This document shows, piece by piece, positions 6,505 through 14,891 of a stretch of DNA of 46,018 nucleotides. This DNA is from Thermoleophilia bacterium (lineage in GTDB: Bacteria > Actinomycetota > Thermoleophilia > Gaiellales > JAICJC01): positions 1 through 46,018 of the forward strand of contig JAICKX010000013.1 of NCBI GenBank assembly GCA_025927685.1. Direction: 5' to 3'. The translations under genes and the position numbers were made by a program. Below the pieces are notes generated by a model, which worked only from the letters and a program-made list of their open reading frames with translations, did no database searches and was not told where the DNA came from. Positions within the stretch are counted from its first letter, which is position 1. Each line of letters begins with the position of its first letter.

Positions 6505-8181
6505 ATGGTGACGCCGGAGGAAATCGCCCAGATCTCGGTCTTCGCCTCGCTGAGCGAGCGCGACCTGCTCCGCCTCTCGCAGGCGGCCGCCGACATCCTG
6601 CTGGTGCCCGGCGAGTACGCCGCCTACGAGGGCAGCGAGCGGGCGCTCTTCGGCCTGCTGGAGGGCCGGATCGAGGCGGTGAAGCGGGTCGACGGCGTCG
6701 ACAAGGTCGTCGGCGCGCGCACGCCGGGCGACATCTTCGGCGAGGTGCCCGTCACGCTCGGGTCCACCTTCCCGGCGGGCTTCCGCGCGGCCGAGCCGTG
6801 CCGGGTCGCGCGGATCGAGCCGCACGACTTCCACGCGATCACCGACGTCGCGCCGGACGTCGGCCGGGCGGTCGGGGAGCTCGCGAGCCATCGGATCGCC
6901 GGATCGCGCGGCCTCCAGGGCATCATCGCGGAGCCATGGATGCCGCGGGCCATCGTCGTCGGGCCCCGCTGGGACGCGGCGTGCGCGACCCTGCGGCACT
7001 TCCTCGACCGAAACCAGGTCTCATTCCGGTGGATCCAGCCGGACCTGGCCGAGGCGAGCGAGCACTGGGACGGGCCGCTCCCGCCGGCGGACGACTGCCC
7101 GGTGCTTCGGGTGATCGACGGCAAGACGGTGGTGAAGCCGCAGCTTCGCCGGGTGGCGGAGCTCCTCGGCCTCTCGACCGAGCCGGCCGCCGCCGAGTAC
7201 GACACCGTCGTGGTCGGTGCGGGCCCCGCAGGGCTCGCCGCCGCCGTCTACGGCGCATCGGAGGGCCTGCGCACGATCGTCATCGAGCGCGAGGCGCCGG
7301 GCGGTCAGGCCGGGACGTCGTCGCGGATCGAGAACTACCTCGGCTTCCCGTCGGGCGTCTCGGGAGAGGAGCTCGCGAGCCGCGCCCTCCAGCAGGCGCG
7401 CCGCCTCGGCGCCGAGATCCTGGTGACGCGGACGATCACGCGCATCGACGCCGCCACGCGCCAGGTGCACCTCGACGGCGGTGATGTGCTGCGCGCCCGC
7501 ACGATCATCCTGGCATGCGGCGTCGCGTGGCGGCAGCTCGAGATCGAGGGCTTCGACCGCCTGGCCGGCAGGGGGATCTCGTACGGGGCGGTGCGCACCG
7601 AGGCTCCGAGCACCCACGGCATCGACGTCCACATCGTCGGCGCGGGGAACTCGGCCGGGCAGGCGGCGCTCTTCTTCTCGAACCACGCCAAGAGCGTCAC
7701 GATCCTGTGCCGCGGGGAGGGGCTCGAGCGGAGCATGTCGCGCTACCTGGTCGACCAGATCGACGCGCGTCCCAACATCGACGTGCGCCGGCGAACGGAG
7801 GTCACGGCCGCCCACGGCGGCGCGTCGCTCGAGGCGATCGACATCAAGAACCGCGAGACCGGCGAGGAGGCCAGGCTGGAGTCGGGCGGGCTGTTCATCC
7901 TGATCGGGGCCGATGCCGAGACCGGCTGGCTCCCGCCCGAGATCGCCCTCGACGACCACGGCTACGTGCTGACCGGCCCGGAGGTGGCGGCCGCCGACGG
8001 CTGGGCGCCGGCTCGTGATCCGTATCTGCTCGAGACGAGCGTCCCCGGGATCTTCGCCTGCGGCGACGTCCGCTGCAGTCCGGTGAAGCGGGTGGCGGCC
8101 GCGGTCGGCGAGGGCAGCATGGCGATCGCGTTCGTCCACCAGTACCTCAAGGAGGCGGCCGAGGCCTCGCGGGTGCCCTAG
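6505..8181 (+). CDS. Cyclic-nucleotide-domain FAD-dependent pyridine nucleotide oxidoreductase (TrxR-like)
   Basis: This 558-residue three-part protein begins with a cNMP-binding/CAP-like sensor domain (about residues 1-135; [30 protein letters not shown]). A thioredoxin-like spacer follows (about 145-225; [20 protein letters not shown]) without a CxxC pair. A thioredoxin-reductase-type flavoprotein fills the rest: FAD motif [41 protein letters not shown] motif [12 protein letters not shown] and the C-terminal FAD motif GIFACGDV. The redox-active CxxC of true thioredoxin reductases is replaced by a Cys-free YGAVRTEAP region, so it is not a classical disulfide reductase. The fusion is a known actinobacterial architecture, but its substrate is not established. 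It is probably cytosolic. Confidence 0.9.
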   Translation: MVTPEEIAQISVFASLSERDLLRLSQAAADILLVPGEYAAYEGSERALFGLLEGRIEAVKRVDGVDKVVGARTPGDIFGEVPVTLGSTFPAGFRAAEPCRVARIEPHDFHAITDVAPDVGRAVGELASHRIAGSRGLQGIIAEPWMPRAIVVGPRWDAACATLRHFLDRNQVSFRWIQPDLAEASEHWDGPLPPADDCPVLRVIDGKTVVKPQLRRVAELLGLSTEPAAAEYDTVVVGAGPAGLAAAVYGASEGLRTIVIEREAPGGQAGTSSRIENYLGFPSGVSGEELASRALQQARRLGAEILVTRTITRIDAATRQVHLDGGDVLRARTIILACGVAWRQLEIEGFDRLAGRGISYGAVRTEAPSTHGIDVHIVGAGNSAGQAALFFSNHAKSVTILCRGEGLERSMSRYLVDQIDARPNIDVRRRTEVTAAHGGASLEAIDIKNRETGEEARLESGGLFILIGADAETGWLPPEIALDDHGYVLTGPEVAAADGWAPARDPYLLETSVPGIFACGDVRCSPVKRVAAAVGEGSMAIAFVHQYLKEAAEASRVP

Positions 8182-8187
8182 CGCGAT

Positions 8188-9015
8188 CTAGCGTTCGAGG
8201 TCGCGCAGCCGCTCGAGCGCCTGCTCGGCATCGTTCGCGGCCTTGGCATGGGCCTTCTCGGCCCGCTCGGCGAGCCGGCGGGCATCCTTCGCCCGCGCCT
8301 CGGCCTCGGCCAGCTCCTCCTGCGCCTCGGCGAGCGCCTCCTCGGCGGCGGCGAGCGCGTCGGCGGCCTTCTGTGCCGCTGCGGCTGCGCGCTCCCGCCG
8401 CTTCTCCCCGACCTCGTCGCGCCGCTTCTCAGGCGCCGCGGCCTTGCGCGCCGACGCCGCCTTCGGCTTCAGCTTCGGCGTCGGAGGCGCGGGCCGGCGG
8501 CGCTCCTCAGGGATGGCAAGCCCCATCGGGAAGCCGACGGCGCGCTGCTCGCGCACGAGCACGCCGCGCCGGACCTGCCCGGCGAGGTCGGCGTCGAGGG
8601 CGGCGGCGTGGAGGGTCTCGCGCACGCGGTCGAGCGTGGCGGGGGTGGCCGATCCGCGGCCGCCGGCGATCCGCTCCGCCGCGCGCATGAGCGCGCGCAG
8701 CGCTGACTCCTGCGCCTCGCCCGCGGCCCGCAGGTCGGACGCCGATCCGGCCCCGAGCTGCACGTCGCGCAGCCGCGCACCCGCATCCAGGAGCGCGGCC
8801 GTGGCCTTCGCCTGGTCGCGCGCGAGCCGGTTCACCACCCAGGCGGCGACGCTCGGCTTGGACAGCTTGGCGACGGCCGCGGCCTCCCCGCGCTCGCCGC
8901 GGCCGCGGAGCTCCTTCGCGGCGGCGGTGCGCTCCTTCACGAACTCGTCCAGGTCGGCGGCGTAGAGGCGCTCCTCCATCTCCGCGAACGTGGGCGTTGG
9001 ATCACCGGGCGTCAC
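8188..9015 (-). CDS. Conserved hypothetical protein with long C-terminal coiled coil
   Basis: The 275-residue protein has an N-terminal conserved helical domain (LYAADLDEFVKERTAAAKEL, then KLSKPSVAAWVVNRLARDQ), a pattern I recognise from uncharacterised actinobacterial proteins. A proline/lysine linker (about 165-190) follows, and the last 85 residues are Ala/Glu/Arg-rich heptads (AADALAAAEEALAEAQEEL) that should form a coiled coil. GTG at 9015 keeps the conserved N-terminus; ATG at 8979 is the next choice. It starts 8 nt after the stop of the exonuclease III gene and is probably cotranscribed with it. Function is unknown. Confidence 0.75.
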   Translation of the reverse strand: MTPGDPTPTFAEMEERLYAADLDEFVKERTAAAKELRGRGERGEAAAVAKLSKPSVAAWVVNRLARDQAKATAALLDAGARLRDVQLGAGSASDLRAAGEAQESALRALMRAAERIAGGRGSATPATLDRVRETLHAAALDADLAGQVRRGVLVREQRAVGFPMGLAIPEERRRPAPPTPKLKPKAASARKAAAPEKRRDEVGEKRRERAAAAAQKAADALAAAEEALAEAQEELAEAEARAKDARRLAERAEKAHAKAANDAEQALERLRDLER

Positions 9016-9023
9016 GGCGCTGG

Positions 9024-9887
9024 TCAGCGCGCCTGCGGCAGCTTCTTCGCGCCGCGCTTCGTGACCGGGTTCGACGGCGGCGGCACGACCGGGCCGATGT
9101 CTCCGTCGGGCGCCTCGTCGAGATCCACGATCACCGGCGCGTGATCGCTCGGGCCGGTGCCCTTGCGCGCGTGGCGGTCGATCCACGCGGCCCGCACCCG
9201 GGCCGCGACCGGGTCGCCGGCCAGGATCAGGTCGATGCGCATGCCCAGGTCCTGGTGGAACATCCCGGCCCGGTAGTCCCAGTATGAGAAGACGCGCTCG
9301 TTCGGCCACCGTTCGCGGACGACGTCGTGCAGGCCGAGCGCCTGGATCTCGGCGAGCGCCTCACGCTCCCTCGGCGTCACGTGCGTCTGGCCGATGTACG
9401 CGTCCGGGTCGAACACGTCGTCGTCCGTGGGGGCGATGTTCATGTCGCCGCAGACGATCGCGGCGTCGGGCCCGGCCGCGAGCACCTCCCGCAGGGCCGC
9501 CAGCCAGGCGAGCTTGTAGTCGTAGTGGTCCGAGTCCGGCACGCGGCCGTTCGGCACGTAGACCGAGTGCACGCGGATCCCGTCGCACGTGGCCGCCACG
9601 GCGCGCGCCTCCGGATGCGGGAACCCGGGCCCGTTCGCGATCCCGGTCTCCACGTCCTCGAGCCCCACCCGCGAGAGGATCGCGACGCCGTTCCAGGCGG
9701 CCTCGCCGTGCGCCGCCACCTCGTAGCCGCGCTCCGCGAGCGCGTCACCCAGCAGCTCGGCGAGCGCATCGTCGGCGAGCTTCGTCTCCTGCAGGCAGAC
9801 GACGTCCGGGCGCCGCTGGTCGAGCCACGGGAGCAGCCGGGGCATGCGCTGCTTCAGCGAGTTCACGTTCCAGGTGGCGACGCGCAC
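9024..9887 (-). CDS. xth: Exodeoxyribonuclease III (AP endonuclease)
   Basis: This is a 287-residue DNA repair nuclease of the exonuclease III family, which cleaves at abasic sites and removes 3' blocking groups. The metal and catalytic motifs are all visible: ATWNVNSLKQR, CLQETKLADD, YVPNGR, IVCGDMNIAPTDDDV, RIDLILAGD and the terminal GPSDHAPVIVDL with the catalytic His. A non-conserved Pro/Lys tail of about 25 residues follows. The GTG start at 9887 is supported by a -10 box 7 nt upstream and no ribosome site, so the mRNA is probably leaderless. The coiled-coil gene follows in the same direction. Confidence 0.95.
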   Translation of the reverse strand: MRVATWNVNSLKQRMPRLLPWLDQRRPDVVCLQETKLADDALAELLGDALAERGYEVAAHGEAAWNGVAILSRVGLEDVETGIANGPGFPHPEARAVAATCDGIRVHSVYVPNGRVPDSDHYDYKLAWLAALREVLAAGPDAAIVCGDMNIAPTDDDVFDPDAYIGQTHVTPREREALAEIQALGLHDVVRERWPNERVFSYWDYRAGMFHQDLGMRIDLILAGDPVAARVRAAWIDRHARKGTGPSDHAPVIVDLDEAPDGDIGPVVPPPSNPVTKRGAKKLPQAR

Positions 9888-9894
9888 CGTCTAC

Positions 9895-9900
9895 ACGGTA
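9895..9900 (-). promoter_or_regulatory. -10 box TACCGT before xth
   Basis: On the minus strand, TACCGT ends 7 nt before the GTG start of the exonuclease III gene. This is leaderless-type spacing with no Shine-Dalgarno sequence. Confidence 0.5.
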
Positions 9901-9930
9901 CCCACGTTCGCACGAGCATGTCGCCGCCGG

Positions 9931-11154
9931 CTAGTCCGCCTGCTCGAGGCCCGGCCCGGTCCCGTTTCCGCTCGGCGGCGTCCGCGGCGCGCCCGCCGTT
10001 CCCGCCGCCGGAGCGGCCGGCGCCAGCACGGTCTCGGCGCTCCCGAGGACGATCTGCGCCCAGCGCTCGCTGAAGCCGGCGAGGAACGCGATGACCGTGA
10101 AGAAGTAGATCGCCCGCGTCCCGGTCGGGATCGTGATCTGCTGGAGCAGGCCGGCCTTGAGCGTGCAGAAGATCGCCGTCGCCAGGATGGCGCCGACGGT
10201 CGTCCGGAAGAGCCCCAGCCTGCGCACCGCCCTCCCACCGATCTCGGCGTCGATCGTGAACGTCGACGTGCGCCGCTCGTCCATCCGGAGCAGCACGCTG
10301 ATGAGCGCGCCGACCGCGCCGGCGACGACCGTGGCGGCGAGCTGCTGGGCGCTGGCGTCATGGAGGCTGTGCCGCGAGGCCACCGCGACGTACCCGGTGA
10401 CCGCCGCGATGAGGAGGGCGAAGCCGGCGATGCCCTGCACCATGCCCCACACGTACACCATGCGGGCCCGCTTCTCGGCCGCCTTCAGGTAGTAGCTCTC
10501 GATGGTGCGGAGCTCCGGCGCGACGTGGGCGCGGGCCTGGGTCGTGGCCGCCGTGCGGCGCTTGTCCTGGACGCGCGGGGGCTCCATGTCGGCCCGGGCC
10601 AGCAGGAAGCTCGCGACCGACATGATCCAGCGGATGGCGATCCGCTGGCTCGTCCCGTTCAGCACCTCGCTCACCCGGATGGCGAGCGTCTCGCAATCCT
10701 GGAGCAGCATCGCGAGGCCGGGGGAGCGGGCGGTCTTCCAGTCGGTGGCGGAGTGGAAGCGCATGGTCGCCGAGCGCCGCAGGACGCGACGGGCGAAGCG
10801 GGCCGGCTCCTTCGCGGTGATCGCGACGGCCGACGCCTCCGACCTGCACCAGTACGCGTCGACGATCCGGCCGTTCGAGGCCTGGAACGCGGCCAGCCGG
10901 CGGCGGTAGGCCGCCTCGAGCGGGACATCCAGGTCGTGCCCGTTGGGGGTCGCGCCGAGGCTGCGGAGCTGCTCCCGCCACAGGTAGTGGGCCCACACGA
11001 GCTCCGCGAACGACGGCGGTCCCATCGGGGGCTGGACGACGTGGTCGGCGCTCGTCGCTGCGACGTTGGGGCCGGGGTCGCCCGCGGAGACGACGTCGGC
11101 ACCGGCCGCCCGCTCCCCCGCCTGTGTCGTGACCGTCTCCTCCGCCACGTCCAC
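9931..11154 (-). CDS. Hypothetical membrane protein with four C-terminal helices
   Basis: I do not recognise the family. The 407-residue protein has a soluble N-terminal part (about 1-230; includes FAELVWAHYLWREQLRSLG and DAYWCRSEASAVAI), then four hydrophobic segments near 240-262 (MVQGIAGFALLIAAVTGYVA), 275-297 (LAATVVAGAVGALISVLLRM), 317-337 (TTVGAILATAIFCTLKAGLL) and 342-360 (IYFFTVIAFLAGFSERWA), and a Pro/Gly/Thr tail. The tail of the last helix, FxAGFSER, resembles a motif of other small uncharacterised membrane proteins. GTG at 11154 is chosen for AAGGAG 5 nt upstream. A good sigma-70-type promoter lies before it, so it is transcribed with a normal leader, unlike its neighbours. Confidence 0.75.
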   Translation of the reverse strand: MDVAEETVTTQAGERAAGADVVSAGDPGPNVAATSADHVVQPPMGPPSFAELVWAHYLWREQLRSLGATPNGHDLDVPLEAAYRRRLAAFQASNGRIVDAYWCRSEASAVAITAKEPARFARRVLRRSATMRFHSATDWKTARSPGLAMLLQDCETLAIRVSEVLNGTSQRIAIRWIMSVASFLLARADMEPPRVQDKRRTAATTQARAHVAPELRTIESYYLKAAEKRARMVYVWGMVQGIAGFALLIAAVTGYVAVASRHSLHDASAQQLAATVVAGAVGALISVLLRMDERRTSTFTIDAEIGGRAVRRLGLFRTTVGAILATAIFCTLKAGLLQQITIPTGTRAIYFFTVIAFLAGFSERWAQIVLGSAETVLAPAAPAAGTAGAPRTPPSGNGTGPGLEQAD

Positions 11155-11192
11155 CCGCACTCCTTCTGCCGGCCCGCTGCCGGCGCGCGCGG

Positions 11193-11222
11193 ATGCTAGC
11201 CGGGCCGGCATCCTCGTGTCAA
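11193..11222 (-). promoter_or_regulatory. Sigma-70-type promoter of the membrane protein gene
   Basis: On the minus strand there is -35 TTGACA (11222-11217), an 18-nt spacer and -10 TAGCAT (11198-11193). The predicted start site near 11186 would give a leader of about 32 nt that contains the AAGGAG ribosome site. The -35 is a perfect consensus, which is rare in this GC-rich window. Confidence 0.6.
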
Positions 11223-11277
11223 CTGGTACAACCTGACAGGCCTCCGGCTCGGCCCGCTGATCCGCGGCCCTGCGCGC

Positions 11278-11283
11278 TACCCT
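11278..11283 (+). promoter_or_regulatory. -10 box TACCCT before the 69-aa gene
   Basis: TACCCT ends exactly 6 nt before the GTG at 11290, placing the transcription start at the start codon. Confidence 0.5.
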
Positions 11284-11289
11284 GATCCC

Positions 11290-11499
11290 GTGAGCGCTTC
11301 CGACCGGGATGCGCGGATCAGCCGCGCAGAGCAGCAGTTCGAGGACGAGCTCGAGCGGGCCGGCGAGTCGGTGTGCATCGCGTCGCTGCCGCTCATCGTC
11401 GACGAGGTCGTCGCGGAGACGGCCGGGGACGACCAGCGCCTGGCGACCGAGATCGAGTCCCGGCTGCGGCGCCGGGCCGGCCTGCACGCATCCCCCTAA
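11290..11499 (+). CDS. Small hypothetical protein (69 aa)
   Basis: I do not recognise the family. The protein is acidic and mostly helical (ISRAEQQFEDELERAGESV, then PLIVDEVVAETAGDDQRLAT), with a basic C-terminus. Its GTG start is placed by a leaderless-type -10 box. It is divergent from the membrane protein gene, and the ATP-grasp gene begins about 50 nt after its stop. Codon use is normal for the region. Confidence 0.6.
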   Translation: MSASDRDARISRAEQQFEDELERAGESVCIASLPLIVDEVVAETAGDDQRLATEIESRLRRRAGLHASP

Positions 11500-11550
11500 G
11501 TGCCCACCCGCTGACTACGACGCGGTCGTGCGGGGTACGAGCGATCCTTG

Positions 11551-12720
11551 GTGTACCGGGGCGACAACCGACGGACGGTGCTGGTGGTCGACGGCTCGCG
11601 CGGATCGGCGCTCGCCGCCGTGCGGTCGCTCGGCCGTGCCGGCTGGCGGGTGATCGCGCCGGCCGGGACGCCTGCCGCAGCGTCGCGACACGCCGCCGAG
11701 ACGACGACCGTGCCTGACGCGGTGCGCTGCCCACGGGAGTTCGTCGACGCGATCGACCGGCTCGCGGGCGCGGGCGGGATCGATCTCGTCGCCCCCTCGA
11801 CCGACGCCGCCCTGTACCTGCTCCACGAGCGCTGCGACCCGGGCACGGCGATCCCCGTCCTGGGCGGGTCGCGCAGCTCGTTCCGGGCGACCGCGAGCAA
11901 GTCGACCCTGCTCGCGACGGCCGCTGCCGCCGGCTTCCCGACGCCGGCATGGGGCGCGCCCGCCTCGGCGCAGGAGGCGCGCCGGCTCTCGGCCGAGATC
12001 GGCTTTCCGTGCGTCGTGAAGCCGCGCCACTCGTACGTGCTCCGCGAGCGGTTCAGGCATCGCAGGCATCGGATCGTCCACACGCACGCGGAGCTCGACG
12101 ACGCCGTCGCCGCGCTCGCCGAGGCCGACGGGACGCCGCCGCTCGTCCAGGCCTTCGTGAGCGGGCGGTCGCTGTCCGTGTCCGCCGTCATCGATCACGG
12201 CGAGACCGTCGCCCTCGCCGTGCGCGAGACGCGCTCGTTCGACCCGCCGAAAGGCGGCACGTCGGTCTGGAAGCGGACGCTCTCGGTGTCGGAGCCCGGC
12301 GTGGACGCGGCGCTGAGGCTGCTGGAGGCGATCGGCTTCCAGGGCCTCGCGGAGGTCGAGTACCAGGTCGACGCCGCGGGGCGGCCGCGGCTGATGGAGA
12401 TCAACCCGCGCCTCCACGGCTGGACATCGCTCGCCGTCGCGGCCGGTGCGGACCTGCCGCTGGCGGCGGGGCGCGCGGCGGTGGGCGAACCCTGCGGCCG
12501 GCCCATGGTCGCCCGGCCGGGCGTCGAGAGCCGCTGGCTCGGCGGCGAGGTGAGCCGCATCAGGCAGCTCCTGCGCCGCCGTCCGGAGCTGCCGCCGGGC
12601 CGGACCCGGCTCGGCGAGCTTCGGCAGGCATGGCCGCCCTGGCGCCCCGGAATGCGATACGACGGCCTCGACCTGGCCGATCCCCGCCCGGCGTTCGCCC
12701 GGCTGCTCGGGAGGAGTTGA
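11551..12720 (+). CDS. ATP-grasp ligase-like protein (carboxylate-amine ligase superfamily)
   Basis: This 389-residue protein has an N-terminal Rossmann-like domain (TVLVVDGSRGSALAAVRSLG) followed by an ATP-grasp fold. The ATP-binding lysine strand is GFPCVVKPRHSYVLRERF, the hinge is PPLVQAFVSGRSLSVSAVI and the Mg-binding strand is GRPRLMEINPRLHGW. Such enzymes activate a carboxylate as acyl-phosphate and join it to an amine or other nucleophile. This is the first gene of the glycan-type cluster, and a second ATP-grasp gene lies at 25686. The start is uncertain: GTG 11551 or the adjacent TTG 11548, with no ribosome site. The substrate is not predictable from sequence alone. Confidence 0.85.
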   Translation: MYRGDNRRTVLVVDGSRGSALAAVRSLGRAGWRVIAPAGTPAAASRHAAETTTVPDAVRCPREFVDAIDRLAGAGGIDLVAPSTDAALYLLHERCDPGTAIPVLGGSRSSFRATASKSTLLATAAAAGFPTPAWGAPASAQEARRLSAEIGFPCVVKPRHSYVLRERFRHRRHRIVHTHAELDDAVAALAEADGTPPLVQAFVSGRSLSVSAVIDHGETVALAVRETRSFDPPKGGTSVWKRTLSVSEPGVDAALRLLEAIGFQGLAEVEYQVDAAGRPRLMEINPRLHGWTSLAVAAGADLPLAAGRAAVGEPCGRPMVARPGVESRWLGGEVSRIRQLLRRRPELPPGRTRLGELRQAWPPWRPGMRYDGLDLADPRPAFARLLGRS

Positions 12721-12732
12721 CGAGCCACCTGG

Positions 12733-12978
12733 CTAGAGCGCCCGGCCGACCTCCTCGTCGAGCGCCTCGCGCCACGGGAGCACCCGCTCGTCGCGCGGAG
12801 ACATCCAGGCGCCGGAGTCGCCGACACGCCAGCCGAGCGCGAGCAGCGCCTGCGCGACCGGGGCCGGAATCGCCGAGATCACCCCGGCGACGTCTCCAGC
12901 CATGGAGCGCCGGTCCTCGAACTCCCGTGTGAGTGTCCGCAGCCGCCGCGCCTCGTCGCGATGCAGCCGGTCTGTCAT
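12733..12978 (-). CDS. Small hypothetical protein (81 aa)
   Basis: I do not recognise this protein. It is a compact frame with a basic N-terminus (LHRDEARRLRTLTREFEDRR) and a C-terminal region rich in Trp and acidic residues (LGWRVGDSGAWMSPRDERV). The ATG at 12978 has a -10 box TACGGT 8 nt upstream on the same strand, which supports transcription. It lies between the ATP-grasp gene and the first sulfotransferase, facing the former. Confidence 0.6.
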   Translation of the reverse strand: MTDRLHRDEARRLRTLTREFEDRRSMAGDVAGVISAIPAPVAQALLALGWRVGDSGAWMSPRDERVLPWREALDEEVGRAL

Positions 12979-12986
12979 GCAGACCT

Positions 12987-12992
12987 ACCGTA
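12987..12992 (-). promoter_or_regulatory. -10 box TACGGT before the 81-aa gene
   Basis: On the minus strand, TACGGT ends 8 nt before the ATG at 12978, with no Shine-Dalgarno sequence. Confidence 0.45.
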
Positions 12993-13011
12993 CCGCCTTT
13001 CGGCTCCCGGT

Positions 13012-13884
13012 TCAGGTCACGGCCCCGTAGCCGAGCCGGCCCATCCGGCCGCCGCAGAGCGCCATGATCCGGTCGAGGTTCTCCTCGAAGAACCCGCTCC
13101 ACGACACCGACCGGTCGCCGCGCGGCTGGAACTGGCGGTCGAGCTGGTCGTGGATGTCCTTCGATGCCCGCAGGCCGACGGCGGCGGCGGTGCGGCCGAT
13201 CGCGCCGGTCTTGTCCGCGCAGAAGTCCTCGTACCGGACGAGCTCGACTCGCCGCGGATGCCTCAGGCTGATGTCGGCGATCAGGTTCCAGCGGTGCGCG
13301 AGGGACTCGACGTAGTTCCCGGGCGCCGCCCCGAGCCACTCGCTCCGCAGCACGCTGCGCTGGACCGTCGTCAGGTGGGTCAGATCGGACTCGTCGACGC
13401 TCGCCAGGCTGCCCGGAAGCCGCATCCAGTTCAGGAGCGCGCGGATGTTGTCTCTCGGATCGCGGACGATCAGGATGACGGGCGAGGCCGGGAAGTAGTC
13501 CACGAGCTGGTCGTAGAGCAGGCTCAGGTTCGGCTCCTTCACGATGTCGCGAGAGAAGTCGAGCTTGTTCCGGCGGACGAGCTCGGCGAACGGCAGGCGG
13601 CCGAGACGGCAGCGGATGAAGAGGGGATGGGCCGTCTGCTCGTTGCGGAGGTCGAGCGTGACCGAGGCGTCCGCGGCTGCCCCGAGCAGGCCGGCGATGG
13701 CCGATGTCCCGGCCTTCTGGTTTCCGAGGACGATGACGGGGCGCGGGTTGATGCGGGCAAGGGGCGTTCGCAGCCTGCGCACCACCCACGCCGGCCCGGC
13801 GCGAAGCCGCAGAGGCGGGCCGAACGACACGAGCTCCCGGGCGGGGGGAGGCCGGAGCGGGGTGGTCTCGGTGTTCGGTGTCAC
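13012..13884 (-). CDS. Sulfotransferase family protein
   Basis: This 290-residue protein carries the PAPS-dependent sulfotransferase fold. The 5'-phosphosulfate loop is PVIVLGNQKAGTSAIAGLLG, and the 3'-phosphate site is ILIVRDPRDNIRALLNWMR with its Arg and a downstream Ser/Asn pattern. A segment LAHRWNLIADISLRHPRRVE with RYEDFCADK is also typical. It would move a sulfuryl group from PAPS to a hydroxyl or amine, probably on a sugar or lipid. GTG at 13884 is preferred; the frame runs up to 13920. It is transcribed away from the second sulfotransferase, with about 47 nt between the starts. Confidence 0.85.
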   Translation of the reverse strand: MTPNTETTPLRPPPARELVSFGPPLRLRAGPAWVVRRLRTPLARINPRPVIVLGNQKAGTSAIAGLLGAAADASVTLDLRNEQTAHPLFIRCRLGRLPFAELVRRNKLDFSRDIVKEPNLSLLYDQLVDYFPASPVILIVRDPRDNIRALLNWMRLPGSLASVDESDLTHLTTVQRSVLRSEWLGAAPGNYVESLAHRWNLIADISLRHPRRVELVRYEDFCADKTGAIGRTAAAVGLRASKDIHDQLDRQFQPRGDRSVSWSGFFEENLDRIMALCGGRMGRLGYGAVT

Positions 13885-13931
13885 AACGTTGCCGGTTTCC
13901 CGGCGGCCCCGCCGGGGCAAACCTTGCGGTC

Positions 13932-14891
13932 GTGGCTCACGCTTCGCCGGTCAGACAGCCCGACCTGTTCATCGTGGGGGCTCCCAAGTCGGGGACGACG
14001 GCGCTCCACACGCATCTCGGATCGCACCCGCAGATCGTTCTGCCGTCCCAGAAGGACCGGCCGTTCTACGCGTCCGATCTCGACTTCCGCCGCTGGCGGC
14101 TGTCGCGCGCGGACTACGAGGCGCAGCTTCGCGAGGGCGCGGATGCGCCGATCCTCGGCCACAGCTGCGTCTGGTACCTGTACTCGCACACCGCCGCCGA
14201 GGAGATCCGCCGGGCCGCGCCGGACGCCAAGATCGTGATCATGCTGCGAAACCCCGTGGACATGCTGCACGCGCAGCACAGCCAGTTCCTCTACAACGGC
14301 AACGAGGACATCGCCGACTTCGGCCAGGCGCTGGCGGCCGAGCCGGACCGGCGTGCCGGGCGGCGGGTGCCGCGCCGGGCCCACTTCCCGCAGGGCCTCT
14401 GGTACCTCGACACGGCGCGCTTCGGCGAGCAGGTGGAGCGGTACCTGCGCGTCTTCGGCGAGGGCCGGGTCGCCACGATCCTGTATGACGACTTCCGGGC
14501 CGACCCGGACGGAACGGTCGCCGGGGTCGCCCGCTGGCTCGGCGCCGACGGCGTGCCGCTCTCCGGCGGCGTCGTGAACGCCAACAGGCGGGTGCGGAGC
14601 CGCTCGTTGCAGTCCTTCCTCATGGCGCCACCGCCCTGGCTGGAGCGCGCGGTGCACGCCGTCTTGCCGCGGTCGCTTCATGGGCGCATCGCGCCGTGGA
14701 TGATCCGCCGCAACATCCAGGAGCGTCCTCGCGAGCCGGTGCCCGCGGAGCTCCGGCGCCGGATCGCCGCCGACCTCGCCGGCGACGTGAGCCGTCTGGG
14801 GGAGCTCGTGGGGCGCGATCTCGGCGATTGGTGCGGGGACGGCCCGGACGGTGCCGGTCAGCGCGTGGGCGTCCGCCGGGCGCGCGCCTGA
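13932..14891 (+). CDS. Sulfotransferase domain protein
   Basis: This second PAPS-dependent sulfotransferase has 319 residues. The N-terminal loop is LFIVGAPKSGTTALHTHLG, the usual heparan/carbohydrate type, with KDRPFYASD shortly after. The 3'-phosphate motif is IVIMLRNPVDMLHAQHSQFL, and a YDDFRADPDGTVAGVARWLG segment matches the family C-terminal region. This type usually acts on glycans or glycolipids, which fits the surrounding glycosyltransferases. The GTG start gives the conserved N-terminus. Its last 34 nt overlap the 3' end of the asparagine-synthetase-like gene, which is read from the other strand. Confidence 0.9.
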   Translation: MAHASPVRQPDLFIVGAPKSGTTALHTHLGSHPQIVLPSQKDRPFYASDLDFRRWRLSRADYEAQLREGADAPILGHSCVWYLYSHTAAEEIRRAAPDAKIVIMLRNPVDMLHAQHSQFLYNGNEDIADFGQALAAEPDRRAGRRVPRRAHFPQGLWYLDTARFGEQVERYLRVFGEGRVATILYDDFRADPDGTVAGVARWLGADGVPLSGGVVNANRRVRSRSLQSFLMAPPPWLERAVHAVLPRSLHGRIAPWMIRRNIQERPREPVPAELRRRIAADLAGDVSRLGELVGRDLGDWCGDGPDGAGQRVGVRRARA

